Below, piece by piece: positions 32,519 to 44,342 of a DNA stretch of 64,000 bases. Under the pieces are notes generated by a model, which was not told the origin of the DNA, ran no database searches, and saw only the letters and a program-made list of their open reading frames with translations. A program made the translations under genes and the position numbers. The DNA is taken from contig CP011126.1 in assembly GCA_001077715.1 (NCBI GenBank), forward strand, positions 1,054,001-1,118,000, in the 5' to 3' direction. Source of the stretch: Candidatus Coxiella mudrowiae. Its GTDB lineage: Bacteria > Pseudomonadota > Gammaproteobacteria > Coxiellales > Coxiellaceae. Each line of letters opens with the position of its first letter. Position 1 is the first letter of the stretch.

Positions 32519-32674
32519 ATTTAATTAAGAATTATAACATTTCTAACATTTTCTTGCTTAGAATCTAATTTTGATATTCTTTTTAGAAAAAAATTATCCT
32601 CCCAATCCCAATATTGAAAATTAAATTAAAGTTACCTACCTATATTCTAGAAAAATAATAATTACTGTTAAAAA

Positions 32675-34026
32675 ATGAAAACTATTCTCAACAAAATTTT
32701 GTTATACCTATTTGGTTTTAGATTTATTATTAACGCATCTGCTCTAACTCTGCATTTCGATGGCTTTATAAATTGTTAAAAGCAGCTGGGCTACTCTTAA
32801 ACTTCAAGATTTAAAAATTCATATTTCTCACTTGGAGACAATATTAAAAGCTATTTCAAAGGTCTTCTCATGATTGAAAAAAATTATTGGAATACCTTAT
32901 GTTATCACCCTTACTTAATTAAGAAAATTAACTTTATGGGGCTATCTGATTATTATGGTTATTATGATATGCTTTACCAAACAACATCCTAATCCCCAAA
33001 AAAATTTCGACTCAAGAAAAGGTAATTTAGATCTCTTCGGTTAAGTATTCAATCTAAAAATAAAATTAATTGGATTGACTCTCTTCATGTTAAATTAAAG
33101 AATGATGAAGGTATAAAAACTTACTTATGAAAATTAAAAATTCATAACCTATCCTATCCTTACCCTCTACCCTCTGCCTTCTTTTATGAATATTTTGATG
33201 AATTACTTTTTAGAAGTGAACAGTAAGCCCTCTCTATTTGGAAGCTATAGGAAAAAATTTTTCATAAAAATAAATAGTTAGAGTAACAATCTTAATAATC
33301 AAAAAAATAAAAAAATAATAAGTATCTTTAAGATAATTTTAATTCCAACTGGTAATTATATAGTTCTTTAGTCACTAATTCACGAAGAAATAGAAGAAAT
33401 AGAAGAAATAATAAATAAATACGATGGGTAGATTATTTATTAATCATTTTCATAAAGATAATCTGTTTATCGATATCCGTCATCCGTCATGATGATAATT
33501 TTAATACTAGTGAAAAATATAAGATTATTTGTGAGTCACCTTTATGAACATCTATCCCTCCAAGCCCAGGCATAAATTAATGCCACCGGTGACTACGTGA
33601 ACCAAGAGCCGCTTGCAAATAATCGTGAGAGAAATGCCCAATCCCTTATGATCATTTTTTACGCCTATACGAAATAGAAAAATATAACATGAAAAAATGC
33701 TTAGGCTAATCCAAAGCGAAATATATGGAGAAGTTACCAACGGCTAGGAAAAACATCATTTAGTAAGCGATTATTGTTTTTTGCAGTCACTAAAAAAACA
33801 AAATCTTTATATTAATCATGCACGGCAATTTGAGAACTTTATGTTTCCGGGAAGAGAAGATGAACTTAAAGAATTACAACAGCTTATCAACCGCCATTTT
33901 CAAGCAGGGCTTTATTTTGAGACTCGCCTTTCTCCAGGACGACACGCTTTTTTGTTCAACGATGATAATTTAATGGAGGGAGGGATCTCCATCCTCTCAC
34001 AAGATCCCTCGCTACGCTCGGGATGA
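32675..34026 (+). pseudogene. Unrecognised decayed gene(s)
   Basis: Begins with a signal-peptide-like MKTILNKILLYLFGF, followed by broken pieces (GLLMIEKNYWNTL, NKINWIDSLHVKLKND, PSAFFYEYFDELLF). A later open piece at 33,781-34,026 encodes NHARQFENFMFPGREDEL and LYFETRLSPGRHAFLFND. Whether these belong to one protein is uncertain. Long A/T-rich, stop-rich sequence lies between. No family is recognised. Confidence 0.3.
33384..33410. repeat. 9-bp tandem repeat, three copies
   Basis: GAAGAAATA is repeated three times in a row, followed by related A/T-rich sequence. It sits in the decayed region and has no coding context. Confidence 0.8.
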
Positions 34027-34157
34027 CAACAACGGAAAAGCTCAAAATATTTATCTGAAAGTCTAATATGGTATTAGTCTTTAGAAGACTAATACTTAAC
34101 TTAACCATTAATAATGAAAATAACAGAATTTGACTGGCCTTTCTAGGCCTAACTTAA

Positions 34158-34490
34158 TTAAACTTTGAACACAGATCCCGGCTTTCCCCATTTTTGTTCT
34201 TTATCTTTATTAGAATTCTCGTTATTTGCAGGGGTTTCAGTTTAATCTGTAAAAAAAACAATGCGATGCCGTGCCTGAATTGCTCGCACTTTTTGCTACA
34301 TGTTCTCTATCGTTGTTGAAGGCAAATGATTAAGAAGACAACATGTTGCTTGAAATGGCATCATAACAAACCCTACCACTAGCGCTATACCCATCTCTAT
34401 TGCTCTGTCATTTAACGAGGATTTAGTTCTCTTAGAATGTTTATGTTCTTCAAGCATGCTACATCCAGAATTTAGGGAGTAAAAAGTCAT
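34158..34490 (-). pseudogene. Small membrane protein remnant, unknown
   Basis: Minus-strand frame from 34,490 (alternative ATG at 34,457, MLEEHKHSKRTKSS) encodes a charged N-terminus and a hydrophobic segment IALVVGFVMMPFQATCCLL. It is cut by a stop at 34,296; coding-like sequence (KVRAIQARHRIVFF, then NKDKEQKWGKPG) continues in shifting frames to about 34,158. The rest of the stretch 34,500-34,980 shows nothing supportable. Confidence 0.35.
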
Positions 34491-34989
34491 ATAACCTCTC
34501 TAAAATACTTTACTACACGCATTATATCCCTCTCCTCCTTAAAAAAAATTTCATGAAAGTTTCAAAAACTGCTTTATAGTACTATTTTTCGTGTTGGTAA
34601 ATTAACGGTATCTGAAACCAGATATTTTTTACTGAGAAAATGAGGTGTTAATATTGAGTATTTTTTCAAATAAATTCATTGACATGCTTAGGCGTGGGTT
34701 AGAACTAGCATTAAAAAAGTCCTCTTAACCGATGCAGCCAAATGCCAGGATCCCTTTGAGAGTGGTACTAGTTTGGCTTCTTTTAATGTTTTCCTCTGTT
34801 CCTCTTTAGAGAAATTATTTCTGAAAAAAAGTAAAAGAGATAAACTGATCGTTAAAATGCACTATGAGTAGGGTTACGCTTTGCAAGCAATTGCACAAGC
34901 ACTCATTTACATTATACGACTGTCAGTAGAATTATCAATGCGACCGAATCGAACTGATAATCAAAGACCTGCCAATCAATTGATTAAAT

Positions 34990-35082
34990 TGGCGGAGAGA
35001 GAGGGATTCGAACCCTCGATGGAGCTTTCGCCCCATACTCCCTTAGCAGGGGAGCGCCTTCAGCCAACTCGGCCATCTCTCC
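34990..35082 (-). tRNA. tRNA-Ser (anticodon GCT)
   Basis: Class II tRNA with acceptor stem GGAGAGA/TCTCTCC, D-loop GAGTTGGCTGAAGG, anticodon stem CTCCC/GGGAG around CTGCTAA (anticodon GCT, reading AGC/AGU), a long variable arm GTATGGGGCGAAAGCTCCATC, and T-arm GAGGGTTCGAATCCCTC. Discriminator G is followed by an encoded CCA (34,990-34,992). It marks the boundary between the graveyard and the intact csrA-mutS block. TTGACC about 37 bases upstream may be its -35. Confidence 0.95.
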
Positions 35083-35337
35083 ATTAATTGCCTTTTACCT
35101 GGAACTTCGTGGGTGCAAGGTCAATAATTTTCGGGTCCCCTCTCCAGCCTCTGCGAGGCAAGCATAATAACACTCCTCTCAACAGAAATAAAACGAGTTA
35201 TTTTCTCAATCTTAAAATTTTAAAATTTGAATGAAGAATTCAACGGATAGAAAAACAAAAATCCTATGAAATAAAACAAGATGAAAGAGGGAACGGAAAA
35301 AATCCAAGATATAATCTCACCAGCTGCGGGGTAGAAA

Positions 35338-35556
35338 TTACTCAGATTCAGAAGTCTTTTCAGTGCAAACTTCGCCTTCTGGCTTCGCTAGTTTTTCCTG
35401 TTGAATCCGCTCATAAATTTCTTCGCGGTGAACAGAAACCTCTTTCGGTGCTTCAATCCCAATGCGAACTTGGTTGCCTTTCACACCAAGAACAGTCACC
35501 TTGACGTCGTCTCCGATAATCACCGATTCACTAATACGTCTCGTTAGTATTAACAT
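35338..35556 (-). CDS. csrA: Carbon storage regulator / translational repressor CsrA
   Basis: RNA-binding dimer that blocks or stabilises target mRNAs at GGA sites. The N-terminus [20 protein letters not shown] is canonical, as are [16 protein letters not shown] with the RNA-contacting segment and [10 protein letters not shown]. The start at 35,556 has a GGAGAGG Shine-Dalgarno ending three bases upstream; 12 extra upstream codons are open but not conserved. The tail after residue 58 is acidic and extended (72 residues in total). The GacA-like regulators that usually act on this system are broken in this window, though further paralogues may exist elsewhere. Confidence 0.94.
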   Translation of the reverse strand: MLILTRRISESVIIGDDVKVTVLGVKGNQVRIGIEAPKEVSVHREEIYERIQQEKLAKPEGEVCTEKTSESE

Positions 35557-35697
35557 CTTCCTCTCCTTCTTTGGAGGAATCCTTACCTGCAAGCCTTTGG
35601 GGCGAAACCTCCCTATCTTTAATTTTAGTACAATCGAGAGCCTTAAGCTCCCCGGTCTTCGAAAGACTTTAAGATAATATCGGAATTCCCTAATAAA

Positions 35698-36927
35698 TCA
35701 ATAATTTTTTAACTTACAATCGAGGTTAAAGGCTGAATGAAGTGTCCGGGCGCCCACTTCCAGGTACTTCTCATCAATAACAGCGGAAATTTTAATCTCA
35801 GTAGCAGTTATCAAGTGGATATGAATCCCTTCCTGCCCTAGGGCACTAAACATTTGGGAAGCGATACCTGCATGGGAACGCATCCCAACACCTACTAAAG
35901 AGATCTTGGCAACCTCGCTATTACCAAGTACGGTCCAGGCGCCAAGCTCTTCTGCTACTATTTGCATGATAGGATAAGCTTTTACATAATCATCCCGCTG
36001 CAAGGTGAAGCTAAAATCGATCTTCATATCCACGGTGGGGACATTCTGAACGATCATGTCCACTTCAATATCTGCCTTCCCAATAGGCCCAAGAATGTAG
36101 CTAGCTAATCCAGGCCTTTCTGGAATCCCTTGGAGGGTCAGTTTCGCTTGACGTCTTTCAAAAGCAATGCCTGATACAAGCGGCTGTTCGATACAATCCC
36201 GTTCGTAAGTAATTAAAGTTCCCAGTCCTTTTCGTAGGCTGGACAATACGCGAATAGGGACCTGATATTTCCCCGCAAATTCGAGAGATCGATTTTGAAG
36301 TACTTTAGCACCTAGGCTGGACATTTCCATTACTTCGTCGAAAGTGATCTTCGAAATTCGCCTCGCAGCAGGAACGACCTTAGGATCACTGGTATAAACT
36401 CCGTCGACATCGGTAAAAATTTGACACTCGTCCGCTTGCAAAGCAGCAGCTAAAGCAACCGCGGTAAGATCAGACCCTCCTCGGCCTAAGGTGGTAATCT
36501 CACCAATTTCACTAATCCCTTGGAATCCAGCCACCACCGGCGTACGCCCTTCTTTTAAATCGGCCAATAAAATCTGAGGATCAATATCAATAATTCGAGC
36601 TTTTTGGTGTTCGTTAGTAGTCCGTAAACGGATTTGCGCAGCGGTATAAGAATGGGCGGGACAATTTCGGGTCTCTAATGCCATACTGAGCAGAGCAGCC
36701 GACATTTGTTCACCCGTTGATATTAATGCATCATACTCGCGCAAGTTGGTGTCAGAAATGGAACGAGCTAGTTTAATCAACCGGTTTGTTTCACCGTACA
36801 TTGCAGAAACGACTACAACCACTGCATGCCCTTGTTGACGTGCTTCCGAAACAATATGAGCAGTGTTCTGTATTCTATTAATGTCTGCAACAGAACCGCC
36901 CCCAAATTTTTGAACGATTAATGCCAC
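35698..36927 (-). CDS. lysC: Aspartate kinase with two ACT domains
   Basis: Phosphorylates aspartate for the lysine, threonine, methionine and diaminopimelate pathways; DAP is needed for peptidoglycan. The 409-residue length fits monofunctional aspartokinases with the kinase domain (to about residue 245) and two C-terminal ACT domains (PGLASYILGPIG, HAGIASQMFSALG). The first motif reads KFGGGSVAD where the family has KFGGTSV; FTDVDGVYTSDP is intact. It lies between alaS and csrA, a known arrangement in gammaproteobacteria. The T-to-G change in the ATP/aspartate-binding motif deserves a check for activity. Confidence 0.92.
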   Translation of the reverse strand: MALIVQKFGGGSVADINRIQNTAHIVSEARQQGHAVVVVVSAMYGETNRLIKLARSISDTNLREYDALISTGEQMSAALLSMALETRNCPAHSYTAAQIRLRTTNEHQKARIIDIDPQILLADLKEGRTPVVAGFQGISEIGEITTLGRGGSDLTAVALAAALQADECQIFTDVDGVYTSDPKVVPAARRISKITFDEVMEMSSLGAKVLQNRSLEFAGKYQVPIRVLSSLRKGLGTLITYERDCIEQPLVSGIAFERRQAKLTLQGIPERPGLASYILGPIGKADIEVDMIVQNVPTVDMKIDFSFTLQRDDYVKAYPIMQIVAEELGAWTVLGNSEVAKISLVGVGMRSHAGIASQMFSALGQEGIHIHLITATEIKISAVIDEKYLEVGARTLHSAFNLDCKLKNY

Positions 36928-36973
36928 GTCGATGACTCCAATTTAATTTTAGCAGTTCCCAAGAAGATCCTTG

Positions 36974-39592
36974 TTAATGTTTTAATGTTCCAGCTGTTGC
37001 TGTTAATTTCTCTTTTACCCATTCGTATACCGAGTCCAGAGCTTCATTTAATCGCTCTGGAGAATCTCCTCCTCCTTGAGCCATGTCAGGACGACCCCCG
37101 CCTCTTCCTCCGACTTGTACAGCCACAGACATTAATAATTCTGTGGCATTAAAATAATCTAAGGAATTTTTTGTAACCCCCGAAATCAGCTGGACTCGGT
37201 CCTTTTCTACTATAGCAAGTACGATAGCCGCTTTTCTAAGTTTTTGCTTTAATTCATCAACCATAGCACGTAAGGTATCGTGATCTACGGCTTCTACTTT
37301 TGACGTTAAAACCTTTACCCCTTGAATATCGACTGCCTCATTTATCAAATACGAAAGCTGCTGTGAGGCCATCTGTCGTTTTAATTTTATTAACTCTTTT
37401 TCTCTATTACGATTTTCTTCTAAAACTTGATTCAGCTTTAAAATCAATTTGTCCCTATTTGTTTTTAATAAATTACTTAAATTTTCTAACTCCTCTTCTT
37501 CGGTTTCAATATAAGATAGCGCTACCTGGCCAGTAACCGCTTCAATACGACGAATACCCGCAGCACAGGCAGATTCAGAAACAATTTTGAATAAACCAAT
37601 TTCTCCGGTCCGTTTGGTATGAGTACCACCACAAATTTCAGTAGAAAAATCGCCCATTTTTAAAACACGAACTCTTTCTCTATATCGTTCACCGAAAAGG
37701 GCTAACGCTCCAAATTCTTTTGCCTCCTCAGGTGTCATGACATTGACATTAGAAGTCAAATTAGCTTGAATTTGCTGATTTACTAATTTTTCTACAGCTT
37801 GTAATTCTTGCCGGATCATGGGACGCGGGTGGGAAAAATCAAATCTCAAATGCTTGGCTTCTACAAGAGAACCCTTCTGCATGACATGATTACCCAATAC
37901 CCGCCGCAAAGCTTCATGCAACAAGTGGGTGGCTGAGTGATTTCGCATAATATCGAAACGTGAACTATCCACCTTTGCTTCCACTTTGTCTTTGACATGC
38001 AAAGTTCCTTTGACCATTTCACCTATATGCAAATAAACGACCCCCTGTTTTTGGGTGTCCTTAACACGGAATCTCCCGAATTCAAAAAATAAATAACCCC
38101 GGTCTCCCACTTGCCCGCCGGATTCAGCATAAAAAGGAGTTCGATCAAGTACGACCACTCCTTTTCTTCCTTCATTTAAGACAGTTACCGGCTTATTATC
38201 TTCCAAAAGCACAGTTACAGAAGCTTCTGCATTTAAAGTCTCATAACCAATAAATTCGGTTTCACCGCTAATGTGTACTTTTTGAGTGTGATCAAGAGTA
38301 AACTGTTGGGCTTGTTGAGATTGTTCTCGTTGGCGCTCCATTGCCTTATTAAACCCAGTATAATCCATCGTAAAATTACGTTCTCTAGCAATATCCGCCG
38401 TTAAGTCCGGAGGAAAACCGTAAGTGTCATATAATTGAAAAATCATCTCGCCAGGAATTTCTCGATGAGACAACTCGGCCATTTCTTGATCTAAAATCTT
38501 AAGACCTTTTGATAATGTTCGGGAAAATTGAATTTCTTCCTGATAAATAACTTGTTCAATAATGGGCTGAGTTCTATAAGGTTCGGGATAAGCATCCCCC
38601 ATCACTTTTGTTAAGGGAGTTACTAACTGATAAAAAAAGGTCTCCTGTTGTCCAAGTTTATAACCATGGCGCACGGCACGACGAATAATGCGACGCAAAA
38701 CATACCCCCTTCCTTCGTTAGAGGGAATAACACCATCCGCAATAAGAAAAGCAGCCGAACGAATATGGTCCACAATTACTCGCATGGAGGTATTGCGAAA
38801 ATCATCATTACCAATCAACGATCCTAAGGTCTTTAAAAGATATTGGAATAATTCAATATCGTAATTGTCATGAACGCCCTGCATCACTGCCGCAATACGC
38901 TCAAGTCCCATTCCAGTATCAACAGAAGGTTTAGCTAAAAGATACAATTTACCAGTTAAGTCTCTGTTATATTGAATAAATACTAAATTCCAAATCTCCA
39001 CATAACGATCCCCATCCGCGTCGGGACTTCCCGGTGGTCCTCCGGCTACGGTGGGCCCGTGATCGTAAAATATTTCTGTGCAAGGACCGCAAGGTCCGCT
39101 ATCTCCCATCTGCCAAAAATTCTCTTTTTCGCCGCATCGAGAAAAACGCTGGGGATCAATTTTCATTTCTTTAAGCCAAATGGCTTCACTTTCAGGATCA
39201 TTTCCAAAGACGGTAACCCACAAACGCTCTTTGGGTAACTCTAGAACTTCCGTTAAAAAGCGCCAAGCATAGTCAATCGCTTCCCGTTTAAAATAATCTC
39301 CAAAACTAAAATTCCCAAGCATTTCAAAAAAAGTATGATGGCGGGACGTATAGCCCACATTTTCCAAATCATTGTGCTTCCCTCCGGCTCGCATGCACTT
39401 CTGTATAGAAACAGCACGCTGATAAGGACACCTATCAATGCCTAAAAATACATCTTTGAATTGGACCATCCCGGAATTCGTAAATAAAAGAGTCGGGTCA
39501 TTTTCATTAACTAATGAACTACTTGAAACAACTTCATGATCTAGTTTTTTAAAATATTCAATAAAAATTTGACGTAATTGATTGCTATTCAT
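36974..39592 (-). CDS. alaS: Alanyl-tRNA synthetase
   Basis: Charges tRNA-Ala and edits mischarged serine and glycine. Class II motifs occur in order: [17 protein letters not shown] and the catalytic [19 protein letters not shown]; the editing domain carries HSATH and CGGTH zinc-site residues; a C-terminal coiled coil and oligomerisation domain follow. I chose the ATG at 39,592, which overlaps the recX TGA as ATGA and gives 872 residues beginning [10 protein letters not shown]; 12 more upstream codons are open but lie in recX. Confidence 0.96.
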   Translation of the reverse strand: MNSNQLRQIFIEYFKKLDHEVVSSSSLVNENDPTLLFTNSGMVQFKDVFLGIDRCPYQRAVSIQKCMRAGGKHNDLENVGYTSRHHTFFEMLGNFSFGDYFKREAIDYAWRFLTEVLELPKERLWVTVFGNDPESEAIWLKEMKIDPQRFSRCGEKENFWQMGDSGPCGPCTEIFYDHGPTVAGGPPGSPDADGDRYVEIWNLVFIQYNRDLTGKLYLLAKPSVDTGMGLERIAAVMQGVHDNYDIELFQYLLKTLGSLIGNDDFRNTSMRVIVDHIRSAAFLIADGVIPSNEGRGYVLRRIIRRAVRHGYKLGQQETFFYQLVTPLTKVMGDAYPEPYRTQPIIEQVIYQEEIQFSRTLSKGLKILDQEMAELSHREIPGEMIFQLYDTYGFPPDLTADIARERNFTMDYTGFNKAMERQREQSQQAQQFTLDHTQKVHISGETEFIGYETLNAEASVTVLLEDNKPVTVLNEGRKGVVVLDRTPFYAESGGQVGDRGYLFFEFGRFRVKDTQKQGVVYLHIGEMVKGTLHVKDKVEAKVDSSRFDIMRNHSATHLLHEALRRVLGNHVMQKGSLVEAKHLRFDFSHPRPMIRQELQAVEKLVNQQIQANLTSNVNVMTPEEAKEFGALALFGERYRERVRVLKMGDFSTEICGGTHTKRTGEIGLFKIVSESACAAGIRRIEAVTGQVALSYIETEEEELENLSNLLKTNRDKLILKLNQVLEENRNREKELIKLKRQMASQQLSYLINEAVDIQGVKVLTSKVEAVDHDTLRAMVDELKQKLRKAAIVLAIVEKDRVQLISGVTKNSLDYFNATELLMSVAVQVGGRGGGRPDMAQGGGDSPERLNEALDSVYEWVKEKLTATAGTLKH

Positions 39593-40038
39593 GTAATTTG
39601 ACATTTTTGTATCCAATTTTGTATCCAACGATAGATGTGTTCTGAATCAAAACCTCGTTGCATTAAAAAGCGGACCAACCGAGCAGAATTCTTCTTAGTT
39701 ATCTTGCTCCTGATATTTTTTTTGCAAAACTGAGACAGCGCTTCCCACCAAAACATTTCATCATGAGGAATATATTGGCGGACCAATGAATCTGTTATTC
39801 CTCGATGTTTAAGTTCTGCTACGATACGATGAGGACCAAACCCTGCAGCGATACGTTGACGCACATAAACTTCAGTATATCGCTCATCACTTTGAAGACC
39901 CTCAACAGCTAATGATATTATCAAAATTTCCACTTCTGAAAGTTTATAACCCTTATTTAGAAGTTTTTGCTTTAATTCTAGCTGGGAATGCTCGCGTCTT
40001 GCCAATAAAGCAATAGTGTGTTCACGAAGCTCCATCAT
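39589..40038 (-). CDS. recX: Recombination regulator RecX
   Basis: Small helical modulator that limits RecA filaments. The 149 residues contain [37 protein letters not shown] and [16 protein letters not shown], the three-helix repeats typical of RecX. The start overlaps the recA stop and the end overlaps the alaS start (ATGA), so recA-recX-alaS are translationally linked. Confidence 0.92.
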   Translation of the reverse strand: MMELREHTIALLARREHSQLELKQKLLNKGYKLSEVEILIISLAVEGLQSDERYTEVYVRQRIAAGFGPHRIVAELKHRGITDSLVRQYIPHDEMFWWEALSQFCKKNIRSKITKKNSARLVRFLMQRGFDSEHIYRWIQNWIQKCQIT

Positions 40039-41069
40039 TCTATCACGGCAGTTTCTTCAGCTGTTTTTTCTCCACTTTTTTGCTTCGACAATAATTTTTC
40101 TCGTAAACGAGTTTCAATTTCTTTTGCAACTTCCAGGTTTTCCATTAAAAATTGGCGAACATTTTCTTTCCCTTGCCCAATGCGTTCACCATTATAGCTG
40201 TACCAAGCACCTGCTTTTTCGATAAGTTCATTTTTAACACCAAGCTCGATTAATTCGCTTTCGCGCGAAATACCCAGCCCATATAAAATATCAAATTCCA
40301 CTTGACGAAACGGCGGTGCTACTTTGTTTTTGACCACTTTGACTCGCGTTTCACTACCCATAATTTCTTCACCCTTTTTAATCGATCCAATGCGGCGAAT
40401 ATCCAATCGCACTGAAGAATAAAATTTTAGTGCGTTTCCACCTGTGGTGGTTTCAGGACTACCAAACATGACACCAATTTTAATTCGTATTTGATTAATA
40501 AATATTACCAATGTATTGGATTTCTTGATGTTAGCGGTAAGTTTACGCAATGCTTGTGACATTAACCGGGCCTGGAGTCCCATATGAGAATCACCCATAT
40601 CTCCTTCAATTTCAGCCTTGGGCGTTAAAGCAGCCACTGAATCGACCACCACGACATCAACAGCAGCGGAGCGAACTAGCATATCGGTGATTTCTAAGGC
40701 TTGCTCTCCAGTATCAGGTTGCGATATCAATAGATCGTCAACATTAACACTCAATTTTTGAGCGTAGACTGCATCTAGAGCATGTTCAGCATCTACAAAA
40801 GCGGCTGTACCACCCATTCGTTGACAAGAGGCGATCGTTTGAAGTGTTAAAGTCGTTTTTCCGGAAGCCTCTGGACCATATATTTCTATTATACGTCCTC
40901 GAGGCAAGCCGCCTACGCCCAATGCAATATCCAAACCCAGTGAGCCTGTGGAAATTACATCGATATCTTTAATAATACCAGAATCACCCAGCCGCATAAC
41001 TGAGCCCTTGCCAAATTGGCGCTCAATTTGGGACAAGGCAGCGCTTAACGCTTTATTACGATCATCCAT
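40035..41069 (-). CDS. recA: Recombinase RecA
   Basis: Forms the strand-exchange filament for homologous recombination. Walker [10 protein letters not shown] at about residues 65-73, Walker [11 protein letters not shown], loop L1 near [18 protein letters not shown], and loop L2 around [15 protein letters not shown] are all intact; 344 residues is normal, with an acidic tail. AAGGAGCAAGA precedes the ATG. No canonical LexA box (CTGT-N8-ACAG) was seen upstream, which suggests no SOS control, consistent with my recollection that Coxiella lacks LexA. Confidence 0.97.
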   Translation of the reverse strand: MDDRNKALSAALSQIERQFGKGSVMRLGDSGIIKDIDVISTGSLGLDIALGVGGLPRGRIIEIYGPEASGKTTLTLQTIASCQRMGGTAAFVDAEHALDAVYAQKLSVNVDDLLISQPDTGEQALEITDMLVRSAAVDVVVVDSVAALTPKAEIEGDMGDSHMGLQARLMSQALRKLTANIKKSNTLVIFINQIRIKIGVMFGSPETTTGGNALKFYSSVRLDIRRIGSIKKGEEIMGSETRVKVVKNKVAPPFRQVEFDILYGLGISRESELIELGVKNELIEKAGAWYSYNGERIGQGKENVRQFLMENLEVAKEIETRLREKLLSKQKSGEKTAEETAVIE

Positions 41070-41183
41070 TCTTGCTCCTTAATAATCGATTTAAAATAAT
41101 TACACCACAAGTATAGAATTTTCTCACAAAAAATTGTGCAAGTATTATTCCATAAATAAATCGCTTAGGTATTACCGTATCTT

Positions 41184-41672
41184 TTAACCGGTAACAGATT
41201 TAAGCAAACATTTTAATCCATAAGCAATTGCCGAATCCCGAACGTGTTTTCGTCCGCTTTCAAAATGAGCTTTGTAACATTCTACTTCGCCCGTTTTTTT
41301 TGCAATTCCAAACCAAACGGTCCCTACAGGTTTATCGGGGATTCCTCCGCTAGGCCCCGCAACACCGGTAATACTCAAAGCGATATCAGCATGACTTCGT
41401 TTCAAAGCTCCTACAGCCATTTCCCGTGCTACTGTTTCACTAACCGCGCCTTCCCGTTTTATTAATTGTGGGTCTATTTCCAAAAGTTCTTCTTTTGCAC
41501 TGTTACTGTAGGTAATAAATCCACGTTCAAACCAAGAAGAACTTCCTGGAACACGCGTAATCACTCGACAAAATCCACCCCCTGTGCAAGATTCTGTCAC
41601 TGCCAATTTCATTCCCTTTTCTTTTAAAATTAATCCGAGTTGACGGCTTAAAGGATAACTATTAACATCCAC
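41184..41672 (-). CDS. pncC: Nicotinamide-nucleotide amidase (CinA C-terminal family)
   Basis: Deamidates nicotinamide mononucleotide to nicotinate mononucleotide, recycling NAD after the ligase reaction. The family motifs LAVTESCTGGG, VPGSSSWFERGFITYSN, GAVSETVAREMA, SITGVAGPSGG and PVGTVWFG are present. The frame is open to 41,834, but that overlaps the divergent mutS start; I prefer the GTG at 41,672, giving about 162 residues, which is normal for the stand-alone domain. Location directly before recA matches the gammaproteobacterial arrangement. Confidence 0.85.
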   Translation of the reverse strand: MDVNSYPLSRQLGLILKEKGMKLAVTESCTGGGFCRVITRVPGSSSWFERGFITYSNSAKEELLEIDPQLIKREGAVSETVAREMAVGALKRSHADIALSITGVAGPSGGIPDKPVGTVWFGIAKKTGEVECYKAHFESGRKHVRDSAIAYGLKCLLKSVTG

Positions 41673-41765
41673 TGTAGCTCCATGGTGAAGATAGACTGGA
41701 GAATTTAATAAATCATAACAATACCTCTTGAGTATCACCAGTGCTTTTACTAAGCTTTCAGGGAC

Positions 41766-44342
41766 ATGGACACTCGAATAAAAGCACAACCTTATCAAGA
41801 AGATTTCAGCCAACATACCCCAATGATGCAGCAATATTTGCGGATCAAAAAGGAATATCCAGATCTTTTAGTCTTTTACCGCATGGGTGATTTTTACGAA
41901 TTATTTTATGAGGATGCTCAGAGAGCCGCTAAATTATTAAATATTACTTTAACCACTCGCGGTCAGTCCGGGGGCCAAGCTATTCCCATGGCCGGGGTTC
42001 CTTATCATTCCGTAGACAATTATTTAACTAAATTAATTCGTCTCGGCGAATCAGTAGTTATTTGCGAACAAATTGGCGATCCAACTACCACTAAAGGACC
42101 TGTGACTCGCGAAGTAACCCGAATTATTACTCCAGGTACCGCGAGTGACGAAATTTTACTAGAGGAACATCGAGATAATATTCTAATGGTGGTTCACCAA
42201 AGAAAAAACATTTTCGGCATTGCTACCCTGGATATCACCAGCGGTCGATTTTTAATTCAAGAGGTTGCTACCGAAACCGAACTTCTTGCAGAAATTGAAC
42301 GTATTTCTCCTGCTGAATTATTAATTAATGAAGAAATGCAGATCGAATCACTTAAAGTAGAGGTCAAACGTCATCCTCCCTGGGAATTTGATCGTGACAC
42401 CGCAACAACGCTCTTGTGTCAACAATTTCAAACTCAAGGATTGGATGGTTTTGGGGTCACGCATTTGCCCGTTGCCATTGGCGCCGCCGGTTGTTTATTG
42501 CAGTATGCAAAATATACCCAAAGAACGGCTTTACCCCATATTCACTCTATTCAAGCCGAACAAAATGAAGAATCCATTCTCATGGACGCAAGCACGCGTC
42601 GTAATCTTGAATTAATCAACAACTTGCAGAGCGAAGAAATTCATTCCCTTGCTTGGGTGTTAGACCGAACAGCAACCCCAATGGGCCGTCGATTATTGCG
42701 ACGATGGATAAATCGTCCCCTACGTGATCAAGCTCTATTGCAAAAAAGACAAAGCGCGATCACACTTATTTTGAGAAAAAAATTTTATGCTGAGCTGTGG
42801 GAAAATATACGTCCTATTGGGGACCTAGAAAGAATCATCGCCCGAGTAGCTTTACGTTCAGTACGGCCTCGAGATTTAATGCAATTGCGGCAGGCGTTAA
42901 GTTTAATACCGACTTTACATCAGCAATTAATTTTCTTATCGGCAAGTGAATTATTAGAACAAATTAAAAATAGACTGGGTCGTTTCGATGATTTATTTCA
43001 ATTATTGCAAGACGCAATAGTAGAAAATCCTCCAGTTGTCATTCGTGATGGGAGCGTCATTGCGCAAGGTTTTGATTCAACTTTAGATGAGCTTCGCAAT
43101 CTAAACAGAAGTACTCATCAATTCTTATTAGACTTAGAACAACGCGAACGCGAGCGGACAAAAATAAACACGCTAAAAGTTGGTTATAATCGAATTCACG
43201 GATATTACATTGAAATTTCACGGGCACAAGCAAAAGAAGTACCTCCTGAATATATTCGCCGGCAAACATTAAAAAATGTGGAGCGATATATAATCGCCGA
43301 ATTAAAAAATTTTGAAGATAAGGTTTTGAGTAGTCGCTCTCGAGCGTTAGCTCGAGAAAAAGAACTTTATGAGCAATTATTGGATGTGTTAATTGAAAAG
43401 TTAATCCCGTTACAACAATGCGCAATGGCCATTACCGAATTGGATGTATTAAATAATTTAGCAGAACGTGCGGATACTCTTAATTATTGCGCTCCACAAT
43501 TTTGTGATGAGCCCGTCATTCATATTGAAGCAGGTCGCCATCCTGTGGTGGAAAATGTAATGCCCGATCCATTTATGCCAAACGATACCTGCCTTGATGA
43601 CAAAAGGCGAATGTTAATAATTACCGGTCCAAATATGGGTGGCAAGTCTACTTATATGCGACAAACTGCTTTGATTGTGTTACTCGCTTATATCGGCAGC
43701 TTTGTACCTGCAAAAAGTTGTCGTGTGGGCCCAATCGATCGTATTTTTACACGCATTGGTGCTGCAGATGATCTCGCTAGTGGACGATCGACCTTCATGG
43801 TCGAAATGACGGAAACGGCGACTATTTTGCATAATGCTACTGAGCGAAGCTTAGTGTTGATGGACGAAGTGGGGCGAGGCACGAGTACATTCGATGGTCT
43901 TTCGCTCGCTTATGCATGTGCCTCTTATATAGCTACCCAATTAAAAGCTTTCACTTTATTCGCTACACATTATTTTGAATTAACCGGATTAGCTGAAATA
44001 TTTCCCGCAGTCAGAAATGTCCATTTGGAGGCCGTGGAACATCAAGAAAAAATTGTTTTCTTACATGCTCTCAAGGAGGGTCCTGCCAGTAAAAGTTATG
44101 GGTTGCATGTTGCTCAATTGGCTGGAATTCCTCGAACTGTCATTCATCAGGCGCGTCAAAAACTAGAAGAACTTGAAAATTCAACTCGAGGAGAAAAGCA
44201 CTTAATGCCACAACAAAACGAACTCTTTTTATCTGAAAATTCTCTGCTAATGGAAATAAATAAAATTAACCCCGATAATCTGACACCCAAACAAGCCTTG
44301 GACATTCTTTATTATTTAATTGAACTTCGACAAAAATCATGA
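41766..44342 (+). CDS. mutS: DNA mismatch repair protein MutS
   Basis: Recognises mismatches and small loops in new DNA. The N-terminal mismatch-reading motif [11 protein letters not shown], connector, core and clamp regions are followed by Walker [10 protein letters not shown] at about residue 620, the segment [11 protein letters not shown], Walker [17 protein letters not shown] and the helix-turn-helix end region. At 858 residues it is full length. Its stop overlaps the start of the dead glycosyltransferase gene (ATGA). An intact MutS is worth noting because dead neighbours show many small tandem duplications. Confidence 0.96.
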   Translation: MDTRIKAQPYQEDFSQHTPMMQQYLRIKKEYPDLLVFYRMGDFYELFYEDAQRAAKLLNITLTTRGQSGGQAIPMAGVPYHSVDNYLTKLIRLGESVVICEQIGDPTTTKGPVTREVTRIITPGTASDEILLEEHRDNILMVVHQRKNIFGIATLDITSGRFLIQEVATETELLAEIERISPAELLINEEMQIESLKVEVKRHPPWEFDRDTATTLLCQQFQTQGLDGFGVTHLPVAIGAAGCLLQYAKYTQRTALPHIHSIQAEQNEESILMDASTRRNLELINNLQSEEIHSLAWVLDRTATPMGRRLLRRWINRPLRDQALLQKRQSAITLILRKKFYAELWENIRPIGDLERIIARVALRSVRPRDLMQLRQALSLIPTLHQQLIFLSASELLEQIKNRLGRFDDLFQLLQDAIVENPPVVIRDGSVIAQGFDSTLDELRNLNRSTHQFLLDLEQRERERTKINTLKVGYNRIHGYYIEISRAQAKEVPPEYIRRQTLKNVERYIIAELKNFEDKVLSSRSRALAREKELYEQLLDVLIEKLIPLQQCAMAITELDVLNNLAERADTLNYCAPQFCDEPVIHIEAGRHPVVENVMPDPFMPNDTCLDDKRRMLIITGPNMGGKSTYMRQTALIVLLAYIGSFVPAKSCRVGPIDRIFTRIGAADDLASGRSTFMVEMTETATILHNATERSLVLMDEVGRGTSTFDGLSLAYACASYIATQLKAFTLFATHYFELTGLAEIFPAVRNVHLEAVEHQEKIVFLHALKEGPASKSYGLHVAQLAGIPRTVIHQARQKLEELENSTRGEKHLMPQQNELFLSENSLLMEINKINPDNLTPKQALDILYYLIELRQKS

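Noticed and set aside
33552..33740. Minus-strand 62-codon hydrophobic frame
   Set aside because: Opposite to the coding-like plus-strand fragments, with no start context; judged a shadow frame.
34000..34030. Short GC-rich near-palindrome (GATCCCTCGCTACGCTCGGG) as a mobile repeat element
   Set aside because: Only one copy was noticed in the window, so no repeat family can be supported.
34881..35087. Plus-strand 68-codon frame
   Set aside because: It runs antisense through the tRNA-Ser gene and has no protein-like features.
41070..41183. LexA (SOS) box upstream of recA
   Set aside because: No CTGT-N8-ACAG match; only a short CACAA/TTGTG inverted repeat is present.
41673..41834. N-terminal extension of the pncC frame
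   Set aside because: It overlaps the divergent mutS start and has no similarity to the CinA-C family; the GTG at 41,672 is preferred.
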